Assembly: GCF_031127835.1 (NCBI RefSeq)
Contig: NZ_JARXHX010000001.1
Span: 496,001-560,000 of the forward strand
DNA length: 64,000 bases
Direction: 5' to 3'
Origin: Pelagicoccus sp. SDUM812002
GTDB lineage: Bacteria > Verrucomicrobiota > Verrucomicrobiia > Opitutales > Opitutaceae
Positions 28,889-38,064 of this stretch are shown in pieces (the stretch's first letter is position 1; each line of letters opens with the position of its first letter). A program made the position numbers and the translations under genes. The notes below the pieces were generated by a model. That model saw nothing but the letters and a program-made list of their open reading frames with translations. It was not told the DNA's origin and made no database searches.

Positions 28889-31534
28889 TTATCTAGCTAG
28901 TTGTCCTTGGGCTGGGGTGAAGCTCTGAACTACCTCACCAGACTCGAAAATTGCGTTCACGTCCAATGCCGCGGCCTCCTTTTCGGAGAGCGTCCTCGCC
29001 CATGGCACACGATTTGCCATGTCTCCCCCCGGACCGTAGCTGCCAAACTCGGCATAACGCGCCGTCTCCTCCCGCTCCGGCCCAGTCCAGTTGTGCCAAC
29101 CTTCAGGCCGAACCACTTCCGACATTCCCGTCCGAACGAAAGTGGTCTGGGCATGTGCTCTCCAAGGGCGCCCCAAGTATGCCTGCACTCCGGGTTCACC
29201 GGTGATCCTGCAATCCAAGAACACCATTCCGTACTCCTGCAGCGCTGGAGTTGAGGCTGCGGTGATGTATCCATTCTTCAAGCAATGGATATGGCATTTA
29301 TCGAAAACCGATACCGCGCCGCCAAAAATGAAATCAACGTGACCTTCGATGTAACAGTTTTCGAAATACTGGCGCCCGCGGTTCACGAAGATCGTGTCCT
29401 GCCACCCCTTGAAAACGCAATCGCGGAACACGACTCGATCTCCGTCCACCCGCAAGGCGAGGGCCTGACCAACGGGGCCAGCATCGTTGGCTATCGTCAT
29501 CGAATGCACTTCGAACCCTTCGCCATCCACCTGCAGCGTTGGCGTGCGAAACGTCCCCAGCTTCTTGCCGTCGGGTCCAATCATGTTCGCGTGTATCCCC
29601 TCGACCAATACAGTCGTCTCTGCCGCGTCCCCCACTAATCGAATGTTTCCTCGCTCCCGCTGCACATAGGCTCGTTCCCGATATTCACCGTGCTTCACCC
29701 GTATGATCCATCGAGCCGATCCGTCCGGAGCTTGAGGCGCTTTGTAGATCGCCTTCTCGACCGAACTCCAGTCGCCCGTGTCGTCCAAGGCCACCAATGC
29801 ATCGGCGAAGTGCTTGGCGATTGGCAGCTCCAAACGACGCATCTCGGCAATCGCCAAAGCCGCAACCTCGCGAGCACCATCCCACGAATAGTGGGTGTTG
29901 TCGCTCAAGCCTTCTGGTTCGATAGCCAATTCACCGGGCTCAAACCAAAGGTGAAGCTTTTTGGAACCTTCGACCCCCTTCGACTCCCCCAATTGGGTTG
30001 TCAGCTTTTCCATCTCCAATAGCGGCACGTCTTGCTCATTGGCAACCTGCCGCACAACAAGGGGATAATCGCCGTGCGTCCGCACCATCCGTTCGCCTGA
30101 CTTGTCCCATTTACGGCGAGCCACCGATGTCGCCAAAATCGGGTGCGCCCCTCTCGCTCGGGTTTCCTCTATCATGCGCAAGATATTCCTGCGATAGTCT
30201 GTGCGGGCTTCCGCATAGACAGCGGGCTTGTGCTCCTTTTCGTCGTTATGCCCAAATTGGATGAGAACCCAATCGTCCGTCTTGAGACGGTCGAGCACGT
30301 CTTCCCAGCGCCCTTCATCGAGGAACGACTTTGTGCTCCTTCCATTTACTGCGTGGTTATCCACCCGCAGCGGCGCCAGCGTGTACTCCCGCAACAACTG
30401 TCCCCAACCTTTTTCCGGGTTCGTAGGTCGCGGTTTGTCTGCCATGGTCGAGTCTCCCACCAAATAAAGAACCGGCCCGTCCGATTGCGTAGCGAGCCGA
30501 CGCCTCCAGGCCGGATATTCCTTGGAGACCATGTCCTTGGCCCAAGTGCCGTAGTAGCCGTAACCTCCTCGACGTTCCTGCTCGATTTCAGAAAGCTCAT
30601 AGTGCACCACGCTGTCGCGTCCCACAAAGATCGGGCGGTTTGTTCCGATCTCGTAGAAGCGAGCCCATAAATCCTCCTCCGGGTCATCGCGGAGAACGCG
30701 GTCGTAATTCCCGTTCTCGTCCTTGATACGGTCCGCACGCTTTCCGGGTATGGCCACCTCGGTAAACCAAGCGACCGCTCCCTCTATGGCAGCCACCACC
30801 CGCGGCGAGGGCTCTTCGATATCCATCAAGAAGCGGACGATCTCCACCGACTCTCCACCAGATAGGGACACCAACTCGAACGCTCGTGCCTTGGCGGGAG
30901 CCAAAGTTTCCACATCGTGTTGGGCGCACCAAGCTGTCAGCTGACCATCCACTCGGATTTGTGTCTTGAGGATGCATTCGATCCCGCGCTCGACCGCATC
31001 GCCAGCCCGCTCACGAATGGAATTGCCCAGTCCCTTCCAAGGCGCCTCTGCACGTTCGACTTTCTTGAGCAAATTCAGCACTCGCACGGTGGCGTTGTCA
31101 TTAAACGTGATGTGAGAGTAGTAGCCTTCCCGAAGCGGATAAAACTGCGGCCACCCTCCATTTTCATATTGGGCCTCTAGGAGATACTCGATGCCTCGGT
31201 CTATCGATTCCTTCCAGCGGTCTGCAGGCTGTGCCTCGTTGACTCGAGCGAGAAACGTCAAGGGACTCGTAGTTGCGCCATTGTCGATGGTCGCGTGGCG
31301 GGCTTTTCCGCGACTTTCGAGGTACGCCTGGGAAGGAGGCTCCGACAGGTTCAAGTTTTTGGGCCAACCGCCCGAGGGCTGCTGATAAGAAAGCACGGAA
31401 TCCGCTACTTCGGTGGCTTCCGGTGAAGCATACCAATCACTCGTCTGCCTGAGAGCTTCGTCCCAGCTTGGGACTGCATCAATGGCTACCACGGCACACA
31501 GCGCCGCTAAAATTGCTAAAATAGATCGTTTCAT
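28889..31534 (-). CDS. trifunctional pectin-degrading enzyme: PL10-like lyase, SGNH esterase, CE8 pectin methylesterase
   Basis: The ATG at 31532-31534 gives 881 residues with a signal peptide (MKRSILAILAALCAVVAIDA). Domain 1 (about 22-330) is a PelA/PL10-type pectate lyase (SYQQPSGGWPKNLNLSEPP; YENGGWPQFYPLREGYYSHI). Domain 2 (about 355-575) is a rhamnogalacturonan-acetylesterase-type SGNH hydrolase: GDST with Ser362, FGHNDE, and DNTH with His548. Domain 3 (about 600-870) is a CE8 pectin methylesterase: GWQDTIF (Asp713), GHVDFIFG (Asp734) and LGRPWR (Arg789), the two catalytic Asp and the Arg of the family. All three active sites look intact. One secreted polypeptide could thus demethylate, deacetylate and cleave pectin. 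It lies just upstream (in transcription) of the hybrid sensor. Confidence 0.93.
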   Translation of the reverse strand: MKRSILAILAALCAVVAIDAVPSWDEALRQTSDWYASPEATEVADSVLSYQQPSGGWPKNLNLSEPPSQAYLESRGKARHATIDNGATTSPLTFLARVNEAQPADRWKESIDRGIEYLLEAQYENGGWPQFYPLREGYYSHITFNDNATVRVLNLLKKVERAEAPWKGLGNSIRERAGDAVERGIECILKTQIRVDGQLTAWCAQHDVETLAPAKARAFELVSLSGGESVEIVRFLMDIEEPSPRVVAAIEGAVAWFTEVAIPGKRADRIKDENGNYDRVLRDDPEEDLWARFYEIGTNRPIFVGRDSVVHYELSEIEQERRGGYGYYGTWAKDMVSKEYPAWRRRLATQSDGPVLYLVGDSTMADKPRPTNPEKGWGQLLREYTLAPLRVDNHAVNGRSTKSFLDEGRWEDVLDRLKTDDWVLIQFGHNDEKEHKPAVYAEARTDYRRNILRMIEETRARGAHPILATSVARRKWDKSGERMVRTHGDYPLVVRQVANEQDVPLLEMEKLTTQLGESKGVEGSKKLHLWFEPGELAIEPEGLSDNTHYSWDGAREVAALAIAEMRRLELPIAKHFADALVALDDTGDWSSVEKAIYKAPQAPDGSARWIIRVKHGEYRERAYVQRERGNIRLVGDAAETTVLVEGIHANMIGPDGKKLGTFRTPTLQVDGEGFEVHSMTIANDAGPVGQALALRVDGDRVVFRDCVFKGWQDTIFVNRGRQYFENCYIEGHVDFIFGGAVSVFDKCHIHCLKNGYITAASTPALQEYGMVFLDCRITGEPGVQAYLGRPWRAHAQTTFVRTGMSEVVRPEGWHNWTGPEREETARYAEFGSYGPGGDMANRVPWARTLSEKEAAALDVNAIFESGEVVQSFTPAQGQLAR

Positions 31535-31770
31535 ACGACTCAAAAAGATTGGGGCAGAATGGGCTTCGGCTTGAAAGGGACGCAAAAACCCTACACGTGT
31601 TGCAAACTACAGGAACTCATTGTCAAAGGTCACGCAGAAAAGCGAATCCTCGCAAAAACCTGTTGCCGACAATCCCGACGGCTGTCCGACCACTTTCCAC
31701 AAAAAACAGAGTTGCCGCTCTCCGAGAAGTTCCACACAAGCAAATCGTTCTCTCGCTCGTCTGCTCACAC

Positions 31771-32337
31771 ATGAACAAGCTTCTGAAACTCCTCGTCCTT
31801 GCCGCTATGACCGCATCCGCCTCCCTTTCCAGTGCCGCCCTCGATGTCGGCAGCGAAGTCAAAAACTTCGCCGCTAACGATGACACCGGAGAAATCTGGT
31901 CAGCCGCCAATCACCTCGGCAAAAAGAACATCGTAGTCTATTTCTATCCCGCAGCCATGACCGGCGGTTGCACAGCCCAAGCCTGTTCCTACCGCGACTA
32001 TTCGACGAATCTCGACGAAGCCGACGCCATCGTGGTCGGCATCAGCGGCGATTCGGTCAAAGGCCTCTCGCTCTTCAAGGAAGCGAACAATCTCAACTTC
32101 CCACTTCTCTCGGATCCAAACGGCACCATCGCCCAACTCTTCGGCGTTCCGACCAGAGAAGGCGGATCGCTCGAACGTGAGATCAACGGCGACATGCACA
32201 CCTTCTTCCGGAACCTCACAACCTCCCGCTGGACCTTCATCATCGGCAAGGACGGCAAGGTCATCTACAAGAACGAGGAAGTGGACGCCCGCGAAGACAC
32301 TTCCACCGTGCTCGCCGTTCTCAAGGAAAACCAATAA
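31771..32337 (+). CDS. exported peroxiredoxin (BCP/AhpC-TSA type)
   Basis: The ATG at 31771 gives 188 residues with a signal peptide (LLVLAAMTASASLSSAA); the open frame upstream has no such feature. The thioredoxin fold carries the peroxidatic Cys67 in TGGCTAQACSYRD and a second Cys72 five residues later, the arrangement of BCP-type atypical 2-Cys peroxiredoxins. It ends FIIGKDGKVIYKNEEVDARE, the usual family close. It reduces hydrogen peroxide and organic peroxides, here outside the cytoplasm. It is divergent from the pectinase gene; the 236 bases between hold both promoters. Confidence 0.92.
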   Translation: MNKLLKLLVLAAMTASASLSSAALDVGSEVKNFAANDDTGEIWSAANHLGKKNIVVYFYPAAMTGGCTAQACSYRDYSTNLDEADAIVVGISGDSVKGLSLFKEANNLNFPLLSDPNGTIAQLFGVPTREGGSLEREINGDMHTFFRNLTTSRWTFIIGKDGKVIYKNEEVDAREDTSTVLAVLKENQ

Positions 32338-32448
32338 CGCGTACCCGGCTCTCAGCGGCGCCGAGAGGCGCTCCTCTCACCGCGAATCGGCCAGTGTCCA
32401 AGGCCGAAACCTTAGCGGACCCACGGACTTCCTCTTATCCTCCCGCAG

Positions 32449-33069
32449 ATGCCTATCCGCGAGCTCTACCTCGATCTTACCACAGATCCTCTTCCTATCG
32501 CTGTCCGCAATTTCCTCGAAGCCGCGGACACTCGGTGTGATGAGTTTTTCGATACAGGTGCTAACAAAAAATTGCCCCGGTTCCTTCCAGCCGACTACAC
32601 CGTAGTCTACCGAGCACTGAAGGCTCTGCAAGACGAAGGCGACCTCCTCGGCAACAGATTCTGCGAATGGGGCAGTGGGCTAGGCACAGCTACTTGCCTC
32701 GCTTCCCTGCTCGACTTCGAAGCCTACGGAATCGAAATCGAGTCCGAGCTGGTGAAACGCGCGAGAGCCCTAGCCGACGAGCACGACTTGCCTGCCCAAT
32801 TTCTCGAGACCAGCTTCCTCCCTGAAGGTTTCGACTTTCTGTATACTCAAGGAGCACGTCAATTGCTAGCCCCGCACAATGCTCTACAAGGTGGATACCA
32901 ATACGACGATGCTGATTGGGAGATCGACGACATCGACCTATTTTACGTCTATCCTTGGCCGGAGGAACAAGAGTCAAATCTAGAGCTATTCGAAGCCCTC
33001 GCCACTGACGGCGCCTACATGATCTGCTTCTATGGCCCCGGCGACGTCTGCTTTTACCAAAAGGTTTAG
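32449..33069 (+). CDS. class I SAM-dependent methyltransferase-like protein
   Basis: A 206-residue protein with a Rossmann-type SAM site: NRFCEWGSGLGTATCLASLL (motif I) and an acidic end of strand 2 in EAYGIEIESELVKRA. The C-terminal part (DDIDLFYVYPWPEEQ) has the position of motif IV to post-motif elements. Substrate unknown; members of this size include protein and small-molecule methyltransferases. It is plus strand, 111 bases after the peroxiredoxin and convergent with the tonB-like gene. Confidence 0.72.
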   Translation: MPIRELYLDLTTDPLPIAVRNFLEAADTRCDEFFDTGANKKLPRFLPADYTVVYRALKALQDEGDLLGNRFCEWGSGLGTATCLASLLDFEAYGIEIESELVKRARALADEHDLPAQFLETSFLPEGFDFLYTQGARQLLAPHNALQGGYQYDDADWEIDDIDLFYVYPWPEEQESNLELFEALATDGAYMICFYGPGDVCFYQKV

Positions 33070-33087
33070 AGTGCTGAGCTCAGAGTC

Positions 33088-33900
33088 CTACTGCTGCACG
33101 AACTCGATTTGCAAGCCCATCAGGGCCTGCCCTTTAGGAGGTCGAGCATAAGAAGAAAGTCGTCCGTAACCGGCCAGTACTTTGCGATCGAATTCACCAT
33201 CGCCACTGCTACGCACGATTCGCACATTGCGAACCGATCCATTTGCCAGAATATCGCAGATCACGGATGCCGATAGCTTCGTGCCACGAGATGGGTGGCT
33301 CGCCACCGCCCGCTTCAAGGATGCCTTAAACCCAGCGATGTAGCTACCAAGCGCGTCTTGATCGGCCTGGCTGTAGCTCGCGATTTCCGCCGCTGGAAGG
33401 CTGCCGATCTGTATCCCTTCAAACTGCGGAACGTCGATCTTGGGGCGCCTCGTCGTGGGTGACGGCGTCGTGCGAACATTCTTCACCTTGTTCGCGTCCG
33501 GATTCTGCTTCAGGAAATCGTCTAAGCTCATCTGAGCCGGCTTGGGCGGAGCGACTTCGATCACCGGCTGCTCGCGTTCCACTACAGGCTCGGGCGGGCG
33601 CTCGACCTCTACGGTCCGCACTGGGCGCTCGGGGAGCTGAATATCGTCGAGGGTCGGCATCGTGTCCTCCACCGGATCGTACTTGATGTCGTCGAGGGTC
33701 GGTTGAGATTGCGAAGGCTGCGCGGTGGCTCCTCCCGAAGGAGGCGGTACCATCTCGAATTGGAATGGCTCTTTTTCCTGCTCCGAAAAGAAGAGCACCC
33801 AAACCGCTACCACCACCAAAAGCGTCAAGTGCACACTCGCTGAAAAGACCAAAGGTCCTCTCTGCTCGTAGAACATGTTAGCTAGGCGGACGTCATCCAT
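33088..33900 (-). CDS. TonB-like energy transducer
   Basis: A 270-residue protein with one N-terminal membrane helix (ASVHLTLLVVVAVWVLFF), a Pro/Glu-rich periplasmic spacer (about 45-150, including PERPVRTVEVERPPEPVVER) and a C-terminal domain with ASVICDILANGSVRNVRIVR and a GYGRLSSYARPP close, the beta-sheet of TonB/TolA C-terminal domains. It should link the proton-driven ExbB-ExbD motor to outer-membrane receptors. Gene order in transcription is exbB, exbD, tonB. Whether it serves TonB-type import or Tol-type envelope function cannot be told from sequence; no tolB or pal is nearby, which favours TonB. Confidence 0.85.
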   Translation of the reverse strand: MDDVRLANMFYEQRGPLVFSASVHLTLLVVVAVWVLFFSEQEKEPFQFEMVPPPSGGATAQPSQSQPTLDDIKYDPVEDTMPTLDDIQLPERPVRTVEVERPPEPVVEREQPVIEVAPPKPAQMSLDDFLKQNPDANKVKNVRTTPSPTTRRPKIDVPQFEGIQIGSLPAAEIASYSQADQDALGSYIAGFKASLKRAVASHPSRGTKLSASVICDILANGSVRNVRIVRSSGDGEFDRKVLAGYGRLSSYARPPKGQALMGLQIEFVQQ

Positions 33901-33912
33901 AGAGCTATTAGC

Positions 33913-34329
33913 TTACTCCTTTTCCTTCGTAACGAAGTGGATCTTGCCGAGATTGTACTCTTTCAAGAGATCCATCAAATTCATGATACGCTGGTAAGGC
34001 GTCTCCGCATCCCCGCGAATGCTAATGACCGGCGCTTTGCTCAGGGTCGAATACTCCGCGAGCTCACGCTCCAGTTCCGGTTCGCCTATCAAGTTTCCGT
34101 CAACCCGGTATCCATCTTTCAATACCGTAATATCGACCGACTTCGGCTGAGCCTTTTCGCTGCTCTGTCCCGAAACGGGCAAGTCGACCTCCATGACCTG
34201 CTCCTTCTCGATGAGCGGCGTGCTGATCATGAAGATGATCAACAGGGCAAAACCCAAGTCGATGAGAGCCGTGACGTTCAGCTCGGAGTTGGGCTCCAAG
34301 GAGCGTTTTCGATGAAAGGAGCGTGCCAT
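33913..34329 (-). CDS. ExbD/TolR-family biopolymer transport protein
   Basis: A 138-residue protein with the family N terminus: a short cytoplasmic lead, then ELNVTALIDLGFALLIIFM in which Asp24 is the essential proton-path residue, then a periplasmic domain ending TPYQRIMNLMDLLKEYN. It is an inner-membrane subunit of the ExbB-ExbD (or TolQ-TolR) motor. It sits between the ExbB-like and TonB-like genes, 28 and 12 bases apart, in one operon. Confidence 0.92.
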   Translation of the reverse strand: MARSFHRKRSLEPNSELNVTALIDLGFALLIIFMISTPLIEKEQVMEVDLPVSGQSSEKAQPKSVDITVLKDGYRVDGNLIGEPELERELAEYSTLSKAPVISIRGDAETPYQRIMNLMDLLKEYNLGKIHFVTKEKE

Positions 34330-34357
34330 CAGATGTGCAGTTCAGATTCCTTGCTCC

Positions 34358-35041
34358 CTACCGGCTCTCCAACTCGATCACGTCGGCCAATGCGCTGGCG
34401 AAATTCTCGAGCTCCGTCACCAGAATCTTAGTACGCGACAAAAGGTAGTTGTAGCCGAAGACCGAAGGAATAGCCACGCAAAGGCCAGCTACCGTGGTGA
34501 GCAAGGCCCCCGACACGCCGGGAGCGAGATTCTGCAAGGTCGCGTTGGCCTGTAATCCCATCGAGCCAAATGCATCCATCACCCCCCAAACGGTACCGAG
34601 CAGTCCGAAGAACGGCGCTCCGGACACGATGGTGGCAAGGAAGACCATGCTCGACTCGTAGTTGAGCGTCTTGTTGGCCAGAGCACGCTGCAAGGCGTTT
34701 TCCACATGCTCCACTCGGGCAGACCGCAATTGCTCGTCCGATTCCCCTTCCTTAGCTTGGATGCGGTGGAAAGCGTCGACCGCGTCGAGGTAAAGCGCCG
34801 CATATGGCACTTGGCGAGGGGCCTTGAAACTTCCTGGCGGATTAAGCACAGAAGACTGTCGATGAAGGTTATGCTCGAAACCGAGGTTGAGCAGGCGAAA
34901 CTTTTTGAGCTCCCAGTACTTTCCAATCATCACCGCCCAAGCGCACACGCTGAAGAAGGCCAGCGCTATGATGATGAATTTTCCTGCCAGGTTACTCTGG
35001 CTAAAGTAGGTGAAGAGGCTCGCGGATTGGGCTAGAAGCAC
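34358..35041 (-). CDS. ExbB/TolQ-family proton channel protein
   Basis: The frame can be read from a TTG at 35131 but the first 30 residues are Arg-rich and unlike the family; a GTG at 35039-35041 gives LLAQSASLFTYFSQSNLAGK, a normal start, and 227 residues. Three membrane helices are seen (FIIIALAFFSVCAWAVMIG near the N terminus; MVFLATIVSGAPFFGLLGTV and the segment GALLTTVAGLCVAIPSVFGY), the last two forming the MotA/TolQ/ExbB core with conserved small residues. It forms the proton channel with ExbD and drives the TonB-like protein. First gene of its operon. The start is uncertain because there is no good ribosome binding site before any candidate. Confidence 0.88.
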   Translation of the reverse strand: MLLAQSASLFTYFSQSNLAGKFIIIALAFFSVCAWAVMIGKYWELKKFRLLNLGFEHNLHRQSSVLNPPGSFKAPRQVPYAALYLDAVDAFHRIQAKEGESDEQLRSARVEHVENALQRALANKTLNYESSMVFLATIVSGAPFFGLLGTVWGVMDAFGSMGLQANATLQNLAPGVSGALLTTVAGLCVAIPSVFGYNYLLSRTKILVTELENFASALADVIELESR

Positions 35042-35256
35042 GGCGTTTGAGAATATGGTTTGGACGAAAAAGGACGCGACGGAGGGATTCCGACACCTCT
35101 TTGAACGCGAGCGGAGCAATACGTTCAACAAATTTTCGACTCGCTCCCAAAATACCTGCGAGGCCAGCTTCTTTTACATCACGGCAGGGATCACAAATTC
35201 TATTGCGCTGCTGGCAAGCCACCGCTTACTTCAGGCCTTTCTTACCCCCTCTATTT

Positions 35257-36372
35257 ATGGACTACCGTCAAAGAGCTCTTCAGGAATTATCGGAAAATCG
35301 CAACAACCAGGCGGGCAAGCGCGTCGTGGTCGGACTGGATGGATTTGTGGATACAATTCTACATCTCGTCGATAAGCGCAGCGGCGCCGGCGAAAACTTC
35401 ACCCGACTGGAAACGATTTCCGGCTTCGGCTCCCGCGTATCCGCGGCATCTGGTAAGAGCGCCAACATCGAGATGTTCCCCCGTATGGAAAAGCTCGGCG
35501 GGAACGGCCCTATCATGGCCAACGCTCTCGTAGCAGCAGGCTTTCCCCTCCGCTACATCGGCTCCCTCGGCAAGCCAAACATCCACCCGGTCTTCCAAGA
35601 GTTCGCCCAAAAGACCAAGTCAGTATCGATCTCCGAGCCGGGCTTGACCAACGCTATCGAGTTCACCGACGGCAAGATTATGATGGGCATCACCAAGTAC
35701 CTCGAAGACATCACTTACGATGCCATAATCGAGGCAATGGGAGAAGGCGCCCTGCTCGACGAGCTCTCACGGTCCTCCCTCGTATCGCTGGTTAACTGGA
35801 CCATGATCCCCAACATGACGCAGATCTTCGAAGATTTGCTTACAAGGGCCCTGCCGAACCTGCCGCCGCTTGACGGAGGACGCTCCTTTTTCTTCGACCT
35901 CGCAGATCCCGAAAAGCGTTCCACTTCCGACCTCGTCGCTGCCCTCAAAGTCATTTCCAAATTTCAGAACCACGGCAACGCCGTCATCGGCCTCAACCTC
36001 GCAGAAGGACAGCAAGTTAGCGAAGCCTTCGGAATCCAAGAAACAGGCGAAGACGCGGACTCGCTCAAGCGCATGGCCGCCAAGATCCGTCGCGAGCTCG
36101 ACCTCAAGATGGTCGTGGTCCACCCGAAGGAACGAGCCGCCTGCGCCACCAAGGACGGGGAATGGTGCGTCGAAGGTCCCTACGTCGAAAATCCGAAAAT
36201 AACCACCGGAGCAGGCGACCACTTCAATGCCGGCTTCATGACCGGACAACAGCTCGGACTCTCACCGGAAGCATGCCTCACCGTTGGCGTCTGCTTCTCA
36301 GGATACTACGTGCGCACAGCAATCAGCCCAAATCTCGGCAACATCGAGAGCTTCCTCCGCGAGTGGAAATAG
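35257..36372 (+). CDS. PfkB-family sugar kinase
   Basis: Starting at the ATG 35257 the protein has 371 residues; the open frame extends upstream across the gap to the divergent exbB gene and is not coding there. The ribokinase fold is shown by VVVGLDGFVDTILHLVD near the N terminus, KLGGNGPIMANALVAAG (the sugar-binding GGN element), and the C-terminal signature ITTGAGDHFNAGFM with the catalytic Asp in GAGD. It phosphorylates a sugar or nucleoside with ATP; the substrate is not evident. It is 12 bases upstream of the thymidylate kinase gene. Confidence 0.88.
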   Translation: MDYRQRALQELSENRNNQAGKRVVVGLDGFVDTILHLVDKRSGAGENFTRLETISGFGSRVSAASGKSANIEMFPRMEKLGGNGPIMANALVAAGFPLRYIGSLGKPNIHPVFQEFAQKTKSVSISEPGLTNAIEFTDGKIMMGITKYLEDITYDAIIEAMGEGALLDELSRSSLVSLVNWTMIPNMTQIFEDLLTRALPNLPPLDGGRSFFFDLADPEKRSTSDLVAALKVISKFQNHGNAVIGLNLAEGQQVSEAFGIQETGEDADSLKRMAAKIRRELDLKMVVVHPKERAACATKDGEWCVEGPYVENPKITTGAGDHFNAGFMTGQQLGLSPEACLTVGVCFSGYYVRTAISPNLGNIESFLREWK

Positions 36373-36384
36373 TCCCTTCCGATT

Positions 36385-37029
36385 ATGAGCAATAAGACCT
36401 CCTACCCCGGCACATTCTTTACCTTCGAAGGCCCTGAAGGCAGCGGCAAGTCGACCCAAATCGAGCTCCTCGCCGAGGAGCTAATCGGGATGGGCCACGA
36501 AGTCGTCGTCACCCGAGAACCGGGAGGCACCGAAATCGGGGAAGAAATTCGCCACCTACTCATCCATAGTTCTGCCGGCAAGGAAATGACGCCAGAAGCT
36601 GAGCTGCTGCTCTTCGCCGCAGCCCGCGCTCAACTCGTGCGTCAGCTCATCCTGCCCTCCCTCGAAAAAGGCTGCGTCGTCATCTGCGACCGCTTCCTGG
36701 ACTCGACCACCGTCTACCAAGGTGCTGCCCGCAGCATCGCAAGCGACCCTGTTTCCTACATCAACCAATTCGCAGTCGGCCCCGTCACACCGGACCTAAC
36801 TTTCATCCTCGACGTACCGCACGAGGAGTCGATGCGACGCGTCAAGCGTCGTGCCACCGATATCCCCGACCGCATGGAAGAGGAAAACAGCGAATTCTAC
36901 AAAAAGGTCCGCGACGGCTACCTCCTGCTGGCCGGCTCGATGCCCGAACGTTTCCACGTCGTCGATGGCACCCGCCCGCTCGCCACCAACCAAGAGGACA
37001 TCCTGAAGACCGCCCTCGACAATCTTTAG
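36385..37029 (+). CDS. tmk: thymidylate kinase (dTMP kinase)
   Basis: A 214-residue protein with the P-loop FEGPEGSGKSTQI (residues 14-26), the dTMP-binding REPGGTEIGEEIR, the DRFLDSTTVYQGAAR motif and the LID region VKRRATDIPDRMEEE. It makes dTDP from dTMP with ATP, an essential step of DNA precursor synthesis. The gene lies 51 bases before the DNA polymerase III delta' gene, an arrangement shared by many bacteria (tmk-holB). Confidence 0.96.
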   Translation: MSNKTSYPGTFFTFEGPEGSGKSTQIELLAEELIGMGHEVVVTREPGGTEIGEEIRHLLIHSSAGKEMTPEAELLLFAAARAQLVRQLILPSLEKGCVVICDRFLDSTTVYQGAARSIASDPVSYINQFAVGPVTPDLTFILDVPHEESMRRVKRRATDIPDRMEEENSEFYKKVRDGYLLLAGSMPERFHVVDGTRPLATNQEDILKTALDNL

Positions 37030-37036
37030 AGAATTC

Positions 37037-37066
37037 GTGGGAAGCGGCTTTGCTCCGCGATCTCAC
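37037..37066. repeat. extragenic palindrome between tmk and holB
   Basis: A short hairpin with GCGG (37044-37047) pairing with CCGC (37055-37058) and outer GTG (37037-37039) with CAC (37064-37066). It lies in the 51-base gap and has no T run. It resembles, in position and style, the hairpins at 41782 and 44482. Confidence 0.35.
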
Positions 37067-37080
37067 ACCGCAATCCGATC

Positions 37081-38025
37081 GTGACCGAAGCCACCGCGCC
37101 TACAGATCCGCAAGCCCTCATCGACCGGGCCATGGCCGAGAACCGTCTCGCTCATGCCCTTCTCATTCACGGACAAAACCTTTCCGTGGTAGAGCGCTTC
37201 GCTACTGAGCTCTCCGCCCGCCTCCTGGGCGTGCAAGCCCGAGGTGACGAACTCGAGGAAAAGCTCTTCCGCCACCCAGACGTCTTCACCTTGCGGCCTT
37301 CCAAGAAATCACGCATCATCTCAGTCGACGACACCCGAGAAGCCATCCGCAACATCCAGCACTCGCCCCAAGCCGGAGAGCGTAAGGTAGCGATGATCTT
37401 CGAAGTCGACCGCTTCAACACCAGCGCCGCCAACGCCTTCCTCAAGACGCTCGAGGAGCCGCCACTCAATACAACGATACTGCTGCTCACCACCCGCCCG
37501 CACTCCTTGCTGGCGACCATCCGCAGCCGCTGCCAACTCTTTCGGCTGTCAACCGCGGCGCACACTTTCGACGATCCGACCGCCCAAACGTGGCTCGAAG
37601 CTTACAAGAAATGGCTCGAGGATCTACTTACCGGCGGTCCAGGCGGCAAGCGGAGCATTCCCCACTTCATCATCGGTGCTTACTCACTCATCGAACGCTT
37701 CAGCGCCATTATTGCCAGCCTTGGAAAGGAAGCTTGGAAAACCCAGTCCAAGCACCTGCCGGAGGACATGAAGGATGACGAACGCATCGCACTCGAGTCG
37801 CGTATCAGCATTTCCATACGCCAAGACTTTCTAGCCGCCATGGAGAACGCCACGGAAGAGCTTGCCCGCAAAAAACTCTTCGACGACACCACCGTACCGC
37901 AAAAGCTAATCGAGTCCGTCGAAGCTCTCGAAGACTCCACCAACCTGCTCCGTCTCAATATGAAGACCGAAACCGTACTAGAGTCCTACCTCCTTCGCAC
38001 CCTCCGTATCTGGACCGCCAAGTAG
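37081..38025 (+). CDS. holB: DNA polymerase III subunit delta'
   Basis: A 314-residue protein starting with GTG 37081. The AAA+ clamp-loader fold is recognised from AENRLAHALLIHGQNLSVVE near the N terminus, the Walker-B-like and sensor-1 regions (VAMIFEVDRFNTSAANAFLK, then TLEEPPLNTTILLLTT) and the arginine-finger-like IRSRCQLFRL. The P-loop is degenerate, as usual in delta'. It works in the clamp loader with gamma/tau and delta to load the beta clamp. It follows tmk, which supports the call. Confidence 0.92.
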   Translation: MTEATAPTDPQALIDRAMAENRLAHALLIHGQNLSVVERFATELSARLLGVQARGDELEEKLFRHPDVFTLRPSKKSRIISVDDTREAIRNIQHSPQAGERKVAMIFEVDRFNTSAANAFLKTLEEPPLNTTILLLTTRPHSLLATIRSRCQLFRLSTAAHTFDDPTAQTWLEAYKKWLEDLLTGGPGGKRSIPHFIIGAYSLIERFSAIIASLGKEAWKTQSKHLPEDMKDDERIALESRISISIRQDFLAAMENATEELARKKLFDDTTVPQKLIESVEALEDSTNLLRLNMKTETVLESYLLRTLRIWTAK

Positions 38026-38064
38026 AACCTCAAAGGGGCGCAGCTTCCCGATGGAAGCGTTCGC

